Shown here: piece after piece, positions 42,569-50,837 of the stretch | Layout: each line of letters starts with the position of its first letter | Position numbering within the stretch: position 1 is the stretch's first letter | Program-made: the position numbers and the translations under genes | Assembly: GCF_000499205.1 (NCBI RefSeq) | Contig: NZ_AWUK01000021.1 | Coordinates: forward strand, 157,456 to 221,455 | Reading direction: 5' to 3' | Length of the DNA stretch: 64,000 bases | Source of the DNA: Paenibacillus sp. MAEPY2 | GTDB taxonomy: Bacteria > Bacillota > Bacilli > Paenibacillales > Paenibacillaceae | The notes under the pieces: model-generated | Seen by the model: only the letters and a program-made list of their open reading frames with translations | Databases searched by the model: none | What the model was told of the DNA's origin: nothing

Positions 42569-44453
42569 GCATAATGTCCTACCCACATCTGACCTTATTA
42601 CTGCACCGGATTCCGCCATTTCCATTCAAAATGTCATTTTCACCTATCCTGGCTCGGAAGAGCCTGTCCTGAACGGAGCTTCGCTAGAACTACAGCTAGG
42701 CAGTTTCACAGCTATTATCGGGGGCAACGGGTGCGGCAAATCCACCCTGTGCAAGTTGTTCAACGGCCTTATCCCCCAATTCTATACGGGTGACTTCTCC
42801 GGTGAAGTCCATGTGCTTGGCGTACCTGCCGAGGGCAGAAGTGTTGCAGATCTGTCCAGAAAGATCGGCTACGTCTATCAGGACTTCGACAATCAGCTCG
42901 TGCGGCCTACCGTCCTGGACGAGGCTTGCTTTGCACCTCTCAATTACGGACTGCCCAACTATCGGGAGCTCGGCGAACGCGCACTTGCCATGTGTGGTCT
43001 GGATGCCATTCATAATCGATACATCTGGGAGTTGAGTGGTGGTCAGAAACATTTGCTCGCCCTGGCTGGGGCTCTGTCGCTCGACCCAGATATCCTGATC
43101 GTGGATGAACCTGTCTCACAGCTTGACCCGCAGCATGCAAGACTCATCTATGAGTGCCTTTCCAGATTGAATACCGAATATGGCAAGACGATTATCGTCA
43201 TTGAACATCATACTGAATTTATTGCCGACTTCTGTGCGGATGTGGTCCTGATGGACAAGGGCCGGGTCTTGTGGAATCTTCCGGTTAAGGAAGGTTTGAA
43301 TCGAATCGCCGATTTGGAGCGGCTTGGCATTCAGCCTCCTGAGGTGACACGTGCAGCTATTCAGGCTGCTGAGTTATCGCAGGGAGCAAAAAAAGAGGCA
43401 GGCCTCTCAGGTTCAGCCCAACGTTTCCCGGTCACTGTGGAAGAAGCTAAGGTTTATTTTGCCGAGCATTACTCGTTCATTCCATTCGGTACTTTGCAAA
43501 ATGAACATTCATCTTTTTCAACCTTGGCACGCGATACTTCCAATCGGATTGTGAGTACCGAGCGTCCAATTTCGGCTTCTACTGCTGAACCGTTGATTCC
43601 TATTGTACAGTTTCATCAGACCCGATTGCGTTACAGAGGACTGGGCAAAAAAGAACATGAGGTCATTCGCGGTGTTAATATTTCACTCCATGAAGGAGAA
43701 CGGATTGCCTTAATTGGCAACAATGGTGCAGGCAAATCCTCATTATTGAAGCTGATGGCTGGTATTAGCCTGCCTCAGGAAGGCAGCGTCAGTGTTCTGG
43801 GTGAGGTTACCCACCGTTCCTCTTTGGAGCAGCTGGCGGGCAAGGTTGCTTATATTTTTCAAAACTCTTCCGAAATGTTTATCGAAGACAGTGTCCGCAA
43901 AGAAGTAGCGTATTTCCTGAAAAACCGGCGCATCCCTGAAGCTGAGCAGCAGATTGCACATGTACTGGAGCGTTTCCGGCTCACTCCACTGCAAGAGCGA
44001 GATGCACGACTTCTCAGTGGTGGACAACAACGGCGGGTCACACTTGCTATCGGTGCAGCCATGAAACCATCACTCATGCTGCTGGATGAACCCACCGCCA
44101 ATCTGGACCTCGCCACCCGCGAAGAACTGATCGGTGTGCTGGATGAGCTGGATCAGCATGTACGAACAACTATCATTGCCACGCATGACATGCAGCTGGT
44201 TACCCAATGGGCTACTCGTGTTATCGTGCTTCACAATGGCCAGGTGGAAGCAGACGGTACACCTGCGGACGTATTTGCAGATGAATCCCTTCTGCGCCGC
44301 TCCGGACTTGCGCTTACACAGATCATGGAGCTTTCGCACCGGATGGGACTGTCAACACTTTCACCGACAACCGAGGCTTTTGTTGATAGCCTGTTGAATC
44401 AATCAATCACCAAGGAGGATGCGCATCATGCAGCTTGTCCGCAACTGGTTTGA
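42561..44453 (+). CDS. ECF transporter ATPase with two fused ABC domains
   Basis: 630 residues containing two complete ATPase modules. Module 1: Walker A GGNGCGKST, signature ELSGGQKHL, Walker B ILIVDEP. Module 2: Walker A GNNGAGKSS, signature LLSGGQQRR, Walker B LMLLDEP. A linker of about 100 residues separates them. Fused EcfA-EcfA' proteins (as in YkoD) power ECF importers. It overlaps the S gene by eight bases and the T gene by 26, so the three are tightly coupled. The ATG has a GGAG site 10 bases upstream. Confidence 0.94.
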   Translation: MHKHNVLPTSDLITAPDSAISIQNVIFTYPGSEEPVLNGASLELQLGSFTAIIGGNGCGKSTLCKLFNGLIPQFYTGDFSGEVHVLGVPAEGRSVADLSRKIGYVYQDFDNQLVRPTVLDEACFAPLNYGLPNYRELGERALAMCGLDAIHNRYIWELSGGQKHLLALAGALSLDPDILIVDEPVSQLDPQHARLIYECLSRLNTEYGKTIIVIEHHTEFIADFCADVVLMDKGRVLWNLPVKEGLNRIADLERLGIQPPEVTRAAIQAAELSQGAKKEAGLSGSAQRFPVTVEEAKVYFAEHYSFIPFGTLQNEHSSFSTLARDTSNRIVSTERPISASTAEPLIPIVQFHQTRLRYRGLGKKEHEVIRGVNISLHEGERIALIGNNGAGKSSLLKLMAGISLPQEGSVSVLGEVTHRSSLEQLAGKVAYIFQNSSEMFIEDSVRKEVAYFLKNRRIPEAEQQIAHVLERFRLTPLQERDARLLSGGQQRRVTLAIGAAMKPSLMLLDEPTANLDLATREELIGVLDELDQHVRTTIIATHDMQLVTQWATRVIVLHNGQVEADGTPADVFADESLLRRSGLALTQIMELSHRMGLSTLSPTTEAFVDSLLNQSITKEDAHHAACPQLV

Positions 44454-45255
44454 CAAAATTTCCATTGAACGCATTCAGCTTGAGCTAATGAATACCGTAT
44501 ATGGCAGCGGGCATGCCAGCCTGTCGCGGATTGATCCCCGTGCCATGCTGATCTGGTATCTCTTTTTTGCCATCGTTCCCTGGTTTGTTCATAACGGGAC
44601 TGTGCTGCTTGGCATGTTCCTGTTGATGGTGACTACCACCATATTGTCCAGAGCCGCACCCTTTATCATTATCATTCTCTGCCTGGGGTTGATCGGTCAA
44701 GTCGGATGGATGTTCATCATCTCGCTGTTTTTCGGTGGCAATCTGGAATCGGCATTCCCTCTGCTGCTGTTGACATTGAAGCTGTCCATCGTCTCACTGG
44801 CGAGTATCACCGTCTTTTCGGGCATGGACCCGGAACGCATCGGCGATGGATTACTTGCGCTTGGCATGCCTGCGACGTTCTCCTTCAGCCTCTCTTATGC
44901 CTACCGCATATTGCCGGTGCTGTTCGGTGAATTCCGCAATATCATGCTGTCCTACAGACTACGGGGTCAGGTTCCCTCCCGGCACGGATGGCTCTATTGG
45001 CGGCTTGTTGTTTATTATATGAAGCTGTTCGTTGTGTCCTTCTTCCCACTAATGCTGGCTACCGCCAAGCGTTCCCGTACAACCGTAGAAGCACTGGAGA
45101 CACGTGGTTTCTCGTACGGCATGAAGCATCCCGAGTCCAAACGTCTAAAGCTGGCCCATCTGAAAATCACCTCGCGTGACCTCGGATTTCTCGCCGGATC
45201 GGCAATCTATGTTGCACTGCTGTTCTGGCTCGGTGGGCATTACGAAATACTGTAA
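44428..45255 (+). CDS. ECF transporter transmembrane (T) component
   Basis: 275 residues with about five membrane helices. The early segment SRIDPRAMLIWYLFFAIVPW and the Arg-containing coupling helices (FRNIMLSYRLRGQ and RSRTTVEALETRGFSYG) are the EcfT features that grip the two ATPase domains. The ATG at 44428 is chosen because AAGGAGG lies nine bases upstream; an ATG three codons earlier directly abuts that box. It overlaps the end of the ATPase gene. With the S component and fused ATPase it completes a dedicated ECF importer. Confidence 0.92.
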   Translation: MQLVRNWFDKISIERIQLELMNTVYGSGHASLSRIDPRAMLIWYLFFAIVPWFVHNGTVLLGMFLLMVTTTILSRAAPFIIIILCLGLIGQVGWMFIISLFFGGNLESAFPLLLLTLKLSIVSLASITVFSGMDPERIGDGLLALGMPATFSFSLSYAYRILPVLFGEFRNIMLSYRLRGQVPSRHGWLYWRLVVYYMKLFVVSFFPLMLATAKRSRTTVEALETRGFSYGMKHPESKRLKLAHLKITSRDLGFLAGSAIYVALLFWLGGHYEIL

Positions 45256-45322
45256 TCCAAAATGAAATTCTGTAATTCAAATTCATATCATTAACCATTC
45301 ATGGAATAAAGGAGTGTCTTTT

Positions 45323-46102
45323 ATGCGCATTGATCTTCATACACACGGTAAACTATCCAAAAACTCTGACTTCTCGGTCGATTACTTCACCGAAATGGTT
45401 AGCGAAGCCAAAGCCAGCGGGCTCGAAGCTCTCGCGCTAACCGAGCATTTTAATACCCGCAACTTCTACGATGTCTACGAGACACTGGATCGTCTCTATC
45501 CTTATAACGGAGAGTACTATGATGCAGACGGGCTGCGCATTTTTCCCGGCATGGAAGTGGACATTCAGGAGACAGGACATATTTTGCTGATGGGTCAAAA
45601 AGAACATATCCTTGCCGTCCGCAGTGGCCTGGAACAATATACGGCCAAAGGTTCATTCATTCCTTTTGCCGAACTGCTGGATTTGGCCGAAGCCTGGCCC
45701 CTGCTCAAGATTGGCGCACACCCTTTCCGCGAATCCACTCCGCTGTATCAGCTGGATCGTGATTTGCTGGGACGTCTGGACGCCTTTGATCTGAACGCCA
45801 AGGACATGTATGAATACGGCATCGAGACGTGCCGCAATCAGGTTGATCCATTCGCCCAGTCCCTCGGCAAACCAGTCACTGCCGGAAGTGATACCCACCA
45901 GTGCCTGCAATACGGCAGTGTATTCAATGTATTGGATCGTCCATGCGCATCGGTTGCCGAGCTCAAAGAGCAGATTCTCGCCGGAGCGTACAGCATCGAA
46001 ATCTCCCCGGACCTTCCCCTCCGCGTCAAAGCTTCCGTGATGCTTAAGAAAGTGATGAAACGTCTGGCCAAGCTGGACGCCTCACGTTTGCAGGAAGTTT
46101 AG
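45323..46102 (+). CDS. PHP-domain metal-dependent hydrolase
   Basis: About 259 residues. PHP motifs are in order: MRIDLHTHGK at the start, ALTEHFN, GMEVDIQ, IGAHPF and GSDTHQ, so all expected metal ligands are present. PHP proteins of this size are phosphoesterases such as histidinol phosphatase, or nucleotide/cyclic phosphate hydrolases. AAAGGAG lies eight bases before the ATG. Its place after the ECF genes, under an RpiR-type phosphosugar-sensing regulator, suggests it dephosphorylates or hydrolyses the imported compound or a product of it; that is inference. A terminator follows. Confidence 0.85.
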   Translation: MRIDLHTHGKLSKNSDFSVDYFTEMVSEAKASGLEALALTEHFNTRNFYDVYETLDRLYPYNGEYYDADGLRIFPGMEVDIQETGHILLMGQKEHILAVRSGLEQYTAKGSFIPFAELLDLAEAWPLLKIGAHPFRESTPLYQLDRDLLGRLDAFDLNAKDMYEYGIETCRNQVDPFAQSLGKPVTAGSDTHQCLQYGSVFNVLDRPCASVAELKEQILAGAYSIEISPDLPLRVKASVMLKKVMKRLAKLDASRLQEV

Positions 46103-46132
46103 AGTTTAGAGAAAACGACAGCTTCTAAAGAA

Positions 46133-46173
46133 TTCAAAATGAGCCCAAAGGATATACATCCTGCAGGCTCATT
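46133..46173. terminator. Terminator between convergent genes
   Basis: AATGAGCC (46138-46145) pairs with GGCTCATT (46166-46173), with an inner GGAT/ATCC pair. The A-run on the left favours use by the minus-strand gene; the plus-strand operon also ends here. Confidence 0.75.
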
Positions 46174-46193
46174 ACGGATTCATTTTTCCTTAA

Positions 46194-46637
46194 TTAAAAA
46201 TCATGCACCGTCACACATAATTGAATCACGATTCCGAACGGGTCACGGACAATTCCATACCCCGGACTAAACTCGTTTTGTTCATAAGGCACCAGCACCG
46301 TAACCTCTTCATGTTGCACAAGAGAATGATACAGCTCAGTCATTGTACTTTTGTCTTTCGATTGAATACATAGTGAAGTGCTGTTTCCCAGCTGCCAAGG
46401 CCGCTCCCTATCCATTTCCTCCTCAGCAATCATCAATTTGTTTACCCCGATCTGAAGCACCGAATGTGTAATATATTCATCCTGGCCTTCAGGATATTCA
46501 AACCCCGGGTTCATTTCCTTCATCTCTTTATAATTTTTCTTAAACAACACGTTAGCACCCAAGTACTTCTCATAAAAAGCAATGGCTGCCGCAGCGTCTC
46601 CATTCATCGACAGAAACGGGATCACTTCAAAGTTCAT
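46194..46637 (-). CDS. VOC-family protein (PhnB-like)
   Basis: 147 residues of the vicinal-oxygen-chelate/PhnB type: EVIPFLSMNGDAAAAIAFYEKYLGANV, a middle strand with INKLMIAEEE-like sequence (GVNKLMIAEEE), and the closing YGIVRDPFGIVIQL. Such proteins are often of unknown activity, some confer resistance by binding or modifying small molecules. GGAGG precedes the ATG. It is divergent from a WYL regulator; the dyad in the gap suggests that the regulator controls it. Confidence 0.88.
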   Translation of the reverse strand: MNFEVIPFLSMNGDAAAAIAFYEKYLGANVLFKKNYKEMKEMNPGFEYPEGQDEYITHSVLQIGVNKLMIAEEEMDRERPWQLGNSTSLCIQSKDKSTMTELYHSLVQHEEVTVLVPYEQNEFSPGYGIVRDPFGIVIQLCVTVHDF

Positions 46638-46655
46638 CTGTATTGCCTCCTTCGT

Positions 46656-46710
46656 TTGATTGGATTACACTGTTTACTATAACGACAAATGGTGCCAATC
46701 CATGGCACCA
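46656..46710 (+). promoter_or_regulatory. WYL-regulator promoter with palindromic operator
   Basis: TTGATT (46656-46661), a 16-base spacer and TATAAC (46678-46683) form a promoter facing the WYL gene. A perfect 8-base inverted repeat TGGTGCCA-atcca-TGGCACCA (46690-46710) covers the likely transcription start. Binding there would block initiation, consistent with autorepression and control of the divergent VOC gene. Confidence 0.7.
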
Positions 46711-46725
46711 TTGAGAGGTGTTTTT

Positions 46726-47712
46726 ATGAAAAAATCAGAACGCATGAACCAGATGCTGCGCTTTATCAATCAAAAACAACACTTTACCCTGCAAGATCTT
46801 ATGCAGGAGTTTCAGATATCCAAGAGAACCGCATTAAGAGACATCGCATCATTGGAGGAAATCGGTGCACCTATTTATGCTGAGTACGGACGTTACGGCG
46901 GTTATCGTTTGCTTCAGCAGATGCAGCTGCCACCTATTTCGTTTAATACGAGTGAGCTTCATGCCCTCTACTTTGCCATGCAGGCTTTGCGAAGCTTTAC
47001 CAATTTGCCCTTTCAGGTGTCTTTTCGTTCCATTCACGAGAAGTTTCTAAGCGCCCTCTCCGAAAACCAGAGACAGGATATCGAGCGAATCCAGCATCGT
47101 GTCTCTTTCCGACACACCGAGCAAATCCGGGATAGTGAGCATCTGGAGTTTCTATTGATGGCTGCTGTTCAGAATATAGTGATACAAATTACGTATCAGA
47201 ACATTCGCAGCAGTAGCAACCCACATCACAGCTCTAATCCCGACAAACCAAACCCTAAGCCTAGTATCCGCACCATTCAGCCAATTGCCCTTTATGCCAT
47301 GAAAGGCTACTGGTATTGCCAAGCGTATGATCTGGGTAAACAGGCGTACCGTGTGTTCCGCTGTGACCGTATCACATCACCTCAGATGACAGACATCGAA
47401 CCTATAACGCATATTAATGAACTGAATCTACAGGATGCCCATTCGTTATGGAAACCATCAGAAGACGCCATCCTATTCAAATGTCTGATTAATGAAAAAG
47501 GGATCGAGCTGTTCCAGCAAGAACAGTTTCCTTCCATGCAGCTTATCAACGATTCTGGAGAGATGACTCTTGTCGGGTCGTATGAAGCCCATGAGATTGA
47601 ATTCATCATTCGTTATCTCGCAAGCTTCGGCAAATCCATCAAGATCATGGAACCCGATACATTAAAAGAGTCTTTAAGACAGCACTATCTGGATTTGCTC
47701 GACCATGTTTAG
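46726..47712 (+). CDS. WYL-domain transcriptional regulator (YafY type)
   Basis: 328 residues. An HTH_11 domain (residues about 1-60: RMNQMLRFINQKQHFTLQDLMQEFQISKRTALRDIASLEEIGAPIY, seen in part as FQISKRTALRD) is followed by a WYL domain (IVIQITYQNIR, RTIQPIALYAMKGYWYCQAYD, YRVFRCDRI) and a WCX extension. The ATG has GAGAGG upstream; the frame is open earlier but that sequence holds the promoter. It probably regulates itself and the divergent VOC gene through the dyad at 46690-46710. It is only distantly similar to the WYL regulator at 17142. Confidence 0.9.
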   Translation: MKKSERMNQMLRFINQKQHFTLQDLMQEFQISKRTALRDIASLEEIGAPIYAEYGRYGGYRLLQQMQLPPISFNTSELHALYFAMQALRSFTNLPFQVSFRSIHEKFLSALSENQRQDIERIQHRVSFRHTEQIRDSEHLEFLLMAAVQNIVIQITYQNIRSSSNPHHSSNPDKPNPKPSIRTIQPIALYAMKGYWYCQAYDLGKQAYRVFRCDRITSPQMTDIEPITHINELNLQDAHSLWKPSEDAILFKCLINEKGIELFQQEQFPSMQLINDSGEMTLVGSYEAHEIEFIIRYLASFGKSIKIMEPDTLKESLRQHYLDLLDHV

Positions 47713-47769
47713 TTATCGCTACAAATGATATAAGTTAAACTAATGATTTCACTTTGGATCATTGGGCGG

Positions 47770-48957
47770 TCAGAACTTTCGTTTATCATGAACCGCTGGA
47801 GAGCTTTTTTTATTGCCAATCGCCAACTGAACGATGATTTGCAGCACAATGATGATAGCCAGACCATAGAACGCTTGAATGAAGCTGCCCGTGGCATCGT
47901 GTAGCCAGCCGATCCCCAACGGACCAAGTGCGCCCAGAATATAGCCGCCGGATTGAGTCATCGCTGACCATGCGCTGGCTTCCTGAGCGTTATTCGTCTC
48001 ATCAATAGGCAGCATCAATGCAATTGGGAACAGTCCCCCGGCACCAATGCCGAGTGGGATCGCGGCCAGCCAAGGACTGACGGACAGGTTCAGCATCAAG
48101 ACGCCAATTAACTCCATTAACGCACACCCTACAAGCCAGAACACACGTCTTTGGTATCGATGTACCAGCATTGGGATCAACAAAGTAGATGGTAATGAAA
48201 TCAACGTAAATAACGTTTGGATGCTGCCGGCAGTCTCTTTCGTATATCCCTGGCTTTGGATCGCGGGTGCAAGCCAGGCCGTTAAGGAATAGAAAATCGC
48301 TGCCATCAAACCAAAGAACAACGTCAGTATCAATGCTCGACTATTTTTCACCGGAAGAGCTTCAACGTTCACGGCAGAAATCTGCCCGGATTGTCGAACC
48401 TTTCTTGCTGACAAGGCTAATTTCACCCAGATCGGCAAAGCAATGAGGGCAAGTAATGCCCACAGCGCAAGTGAACCTTTCCACGACCCACCTAGAATAT
48501 TTTGAAGGGGAACTGATAACCCAACACTAATACTGGCTCCCACGACCATTGCTGTAGAGTAGATACCCACCATGGCAGCAACTCGCGTGGGGAAGTATTG
48601 CTTGATAAAGCTGGACAACAGCGGTCCTGCCAAAGCAATCCCTACTCCGGATAGAAAAGAAGTAAACATCATCAGAGGCGTTGCACCAACGAACAACCGC
48701 AGTGCCGTACCTACTCCAATGAGAATTAAAGCCAACACGATCGCACCCTCATTCCCCCACCTCCTGCTTAACTTTACGGAAAATGGAGCGAATATGCCCA
48801 TACATAATACGGGAAGCGTAGTTAACAGACTTGCGGTAATTCCGTTTATACCCAGATCACTTTGTATGGTACTCATTAATGGAGAAATGGATGTAATGGA
48901 TGGTCGCAAATTCAATGAAGCCAGAATAAGCGCCAGGACGATATAAAACAGTTTCAC
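47770..48957 (-). CDS. MFS transporter, CynX/NimT type
   Basis: 395 residues with 12 predicted helices. The start LASLNLRPSITSISPLMSTIQSDLG is the hallmark of the CynX/NimT (cyanate and nitroimidazole) branch of MFS transporters. Further landmarks are SLSGVGIALAGPLLSSFIKQYFPTRVA-type sequence around residue 110 and SAWSAMTQSGGYILGALGPLGIGWLHD near the end. The GTG at 48957 is chosen because GAGG lies eight bases before it. It is divergent from a LysR gene, which probably regulates it. Substrate unknown. Confidence 0.88.
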   Translation of the reverse strand: MKLFYIVLALILASLNLRPSITSISPLMSTIQSDLGINGITASLLTTLPVLCMGIFAPFSVKLSRRWGNEGAIVLALILIGVGTALRLFVGATPLMMFTSFLSGVGIALAGPLLSSFIKQYFPTRVAAMVGIYSTAMVVGASISVGLSVPLQNILGGSWKGSLALWALLALIALPIWVKLALSARKVRQSGQISAVNVEALPVKNSRALILTLFFGLMAAIFYSLTAWLAPAIQSQGYTKETAGSIQTLFTLISLPSTLLIPMLVHRYQRRVFWLVGCALMELIGVLMLNLSVSPWLAAIPLGIGAGGLFPIALMLPIDETNNAQEASAWSAMTQSGGYILGALGPLGIGWLHDATGSFIQAFYGLAIIIVLQIIVQLAIGNKKSSPAVHDKRKF

Positions 48958-49054
48958 TATGATCACCTCATGTATGGTTATATGGTTGCATTCACTACTG
49001 ATCCAGGCTGTAGTTCTTATTGTGGTGCAAGACTAGTATAGAAGTATTATGATG

Positions 49055-49069
49055 ATTGAACAATACAAT
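49055..49069. promoter_or_regulatory. Candidate LysR-type binding site
   Basis: ATTG-N7-CAAT (49055-49058, 49066-49069), a dyad of the kind bound by LysR regulators, in the gap between the divergent MFS and LysR genes. Assignment by position and symmetry only. Confidence 0.4.
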
Positions 49070-49117
49070 AGTTTCTATTAAAATGATTATAAAAACCAAT
49101 GATTAGAGGGTAAGCAT

Positions 49118-50014
49118 ATGGAAATCCGTCAAATGGAGAACTTTATCGTCGTTTGTGAAGAGCTCCATTTCACACGAGCAGCAGATAGAATTGGCATTTC
49201 TCAACCTACCTTGAGCCAACAGATTCGAGCCTTGGAGGATGAATTGGGTGTCCCCTTGTTCGACCGGGTGGGCAAAAAGATTGTGATGACCCAGGCGGGA
49301 ACGCTGTTCCTGGAGCACTGTGTTCAAATGGTTCGCCATTTACAGAATACCCAGGATGCGTTAGCTGAATTCCGCAATGATCAGCGAGGTAAGCTGGTGA
49401 TTGGAGTCCTTCCGTCCGATTTGGACTACCGCCTCACTCCATTGCTCGTTAATTTTCACTCCCGTTTTCCTAAGGTCAAATTAAAGGTTGTTTCTTCGAT
49501 TTATGTATTGAATCAAGTGCTGGATAACGAAGTAGACATCGGTATCGAGCTAACGACTGCTCCTGATGAGCGTCTTGTCCGCATCCCTTTATGCAGCGAA
49601 GAATATGTACTCGTCGTTTCTGAGAACCATGTCTGGGCCGAACGAAATATGATTGAAATTAAGGAACTGCGCGACATTCAAACGGTAATGTTTCCGGAAG
49701 GGTTCACTGGCCGAGAACTGGTTGATGGCTATTGCCGGAAATATGGTTTTACCCTGAATACGATTATGGAGACAAGCTCGGCTACCTCAATCATTAGTCT
49801 GGTTAAAGCTAACGTTGGCGGAACCGTGCTGCCATATCCACTCATCAAGGCGATGAATGAACCAACACTTCGCATCATTCGGATTACGGACGATGCCCCT
49901 TACCGTCACTTTGAAGTCATTCATCGTTCCGATCGCTACCTGACCCAATCTGCCAAAGCATTTATTGAGAAAACCGTTGATTATTTTAATCAAGGATACG
50001 TAGAGGGAGAGTGA
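49118..50014 (+). CDS. LysR-family transcriptional regulator
   Basis: 298 residues. The N-terminal winged helix is textbook (MEIRQMENFIVVCEELHFTRAADRIGISQPTLSQQIRALEDELGVPLFDR), the remainder a periplasmic-binding-protein-like effector domain (GKLVIGVLPSDLDYRLTPLLVNFHSRFPKVKL). It resembles the CynR/CbbR side of the family, which fits the divergent CynX-type transporter. AGAGGG gives the ATG. A VOC-family gene starts five bases after its stop, so it may be co-transcribed with that gene. Confidence 0.93.
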   Translation: MEIRQMENFIVVCEELHFTRAADRIGISQPTLSQQIRALEDELGVPLFDRVGKKIVMTQAGTLFLEHCVQMVRHLQNTQDALAEFRNDQRGKLVIGVLPSDLDYRLTPLLVNFHSRFPKVKLKVVSSIYVLNQVLDNEVDIGIELTTAPDERLVRIPLCSEEYVLVVSENHVWAERNMIEIKELRDIQTVMFPEGFTGRELVDGYCRKYGFTLNTIMETSSATSIISLVKANVGGTVLPYPLIKAMNEPTLRIIRITDDAPYRHFEVIHRSDRYLTQSAKAFIEKTVDYFNQGYVEGE

Positions 50015-50019
50015 CTTGA

Positions 50020-50694
50020 ATGCAAATAAAAGAGGTGGGCTTGCTCACAGATCAAATGGAGGCAATGAAGCAGTTTTACGGTACGTTATTGGAGTTTGAG
50101 CTACTGAAGGAGAATACAACGGTTGTATCCTTCCGCACAGGAAATTCAATCCTTTCATTTCAGCAAGCTCCTGGTCAGGAAAAGCCTTTCTATCATGTGG
50201 CATTTACGATTCCGACAAACCAACTTGCTGCAGCCAAGAAGTGGGTTCAAGATCGAAACATCTCATTGCTTTCCAAAGATGATAAGGATGAGTTCTACTT
50301 CCCCTACTGGGATGCAACAGCTTTCTATTTCTATGACCCCAGCGGCAATTTAATGGAGTTCATCGCTCACCATTCGTTGGATAATGCAGTCGAAGAAACC
50401 TTTGATTCTAGGCAGCTACTATGCATTAGCGAGATTGGTCTGCCTGTCGATGATGTACCCGATACCATAAGCAAAATGAATGGGCATTATCACCTTGAAC
50501 CCTTTGCCGGAGACGGAAAACAATTTGCCCCCATCGGTGATGCAGAAGGCATGTTTATTGTAATCGACAAAGAGATGCCCTGGTTCCCAGACGGGCGTAT
50601 GCCTGGTGTTTTTGCCACGGAGGTAAAAGTTGAAACTGGACGGACTGGGGGGATGCGGATACAAAATGATGTGTACTCTATTATTTCGAATTAA
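50020..50694 (+). CDS. VOC-family (glyoxalase-like) protein with two modules
   Basis: 224 residues. The first VOC module (residues 1-120: KEVGLLTDQMEAMKQFYGTLLEFELL, YHVAFTIPTNQLAAAKKWVQDRNI, YFYDPSGNLMEFIAHH) contains the usual His and Glu metal ligands; a second, shorter module starts at about 130 (CISEIGLPVDDVPDTISKM). The enzyme class includes dioxygenases and glyoxalases; activity here is unknown. GGGAG lies 10 bases before the ATG. It follows the LysR gene by five bases and may act on the compound handled by the CynX-type transporter. Confidence 0.85.
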   Translation: MQIKEVGLLTDQMEAMKQFYGTLLEFELLKENTTVVSFRTGNSILSFQQAPGQEKPFYHVAFTIPTNQLAAAKKWVQDRNISLLSKDDKDEFYFPYWDATAFYFYDPSGNLMEFIAHHSLDNAVEETFDSRQLLCISEIGLPVDDVPDTISKMNGHYHLEPFAGDGKQFAPIGDAEGMFIVIDKEMPWFPDGRMPGVFATEVKVETGRTGGMRIQNDVYSIISN

Positions 50695-50710
50695 ATTAGA
50701 GATTCGTGTG

Positions 50711-50741
50711 TTGATTTTCAAATAAATATTTATGATACAAT
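50711..50741 (+). promoter_or_regulatory. Probable cat promoter
   Basis: TTGATT (50711-50716) and TACAAT (50736-50741) with a 19-base spacer; an alternative -10 is TATGAT (50731-50736). The surrounding DNA is AT-rich. Spacing is not ideal. Confidence 0.5.
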
Positions 50742-50773
50742 AATAGGGACTCTAAAAAAAGGGATTGATTCTA

Positions 50774-50803
50774 ATGAAGAAAGCAGACAAGTCAGCCTCC
50801 TAA
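50774..50803 (+). CDS. Chloramphenicol-induction leader peptide (9 aa)
   Basis: A short reading frame, M-K-K-A-D-K-S-A-S-stop, with GGGATTG-like purine-rich sequence before its ATG. It lies directly upstream of the cat gene and its last codons enter the attenuator hairpin. This is the layout of inducible cat genes of Gram-positive plasmids, in which a ribosome stalled by chloramphenicol in the leader opens the hairpin. Confidence 0.8.
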   Translation: MKKADKSAS

Positions 50804-50830
50804 TTTCACTTTAGATAAAAATTAGGAGGC
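50795..50830 (+). promoter_or_regulatory. Translational attenuator hairpin of cat
   Basis: GCCTCCTAATTT (50795-50806) pairs perfectly with AAATTAGGAGGC (50819-50830), 12 base pairs with a 12-base loop. The right arm contains the cat ribosome-binding site TAGGAGG, so the site is hidden unless the hairpin opens. The left arm overlaps the last two codons and the stop of the leader peptide. Confidence 0.88.
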
Positions 50831-50837
50831 CTATCAA

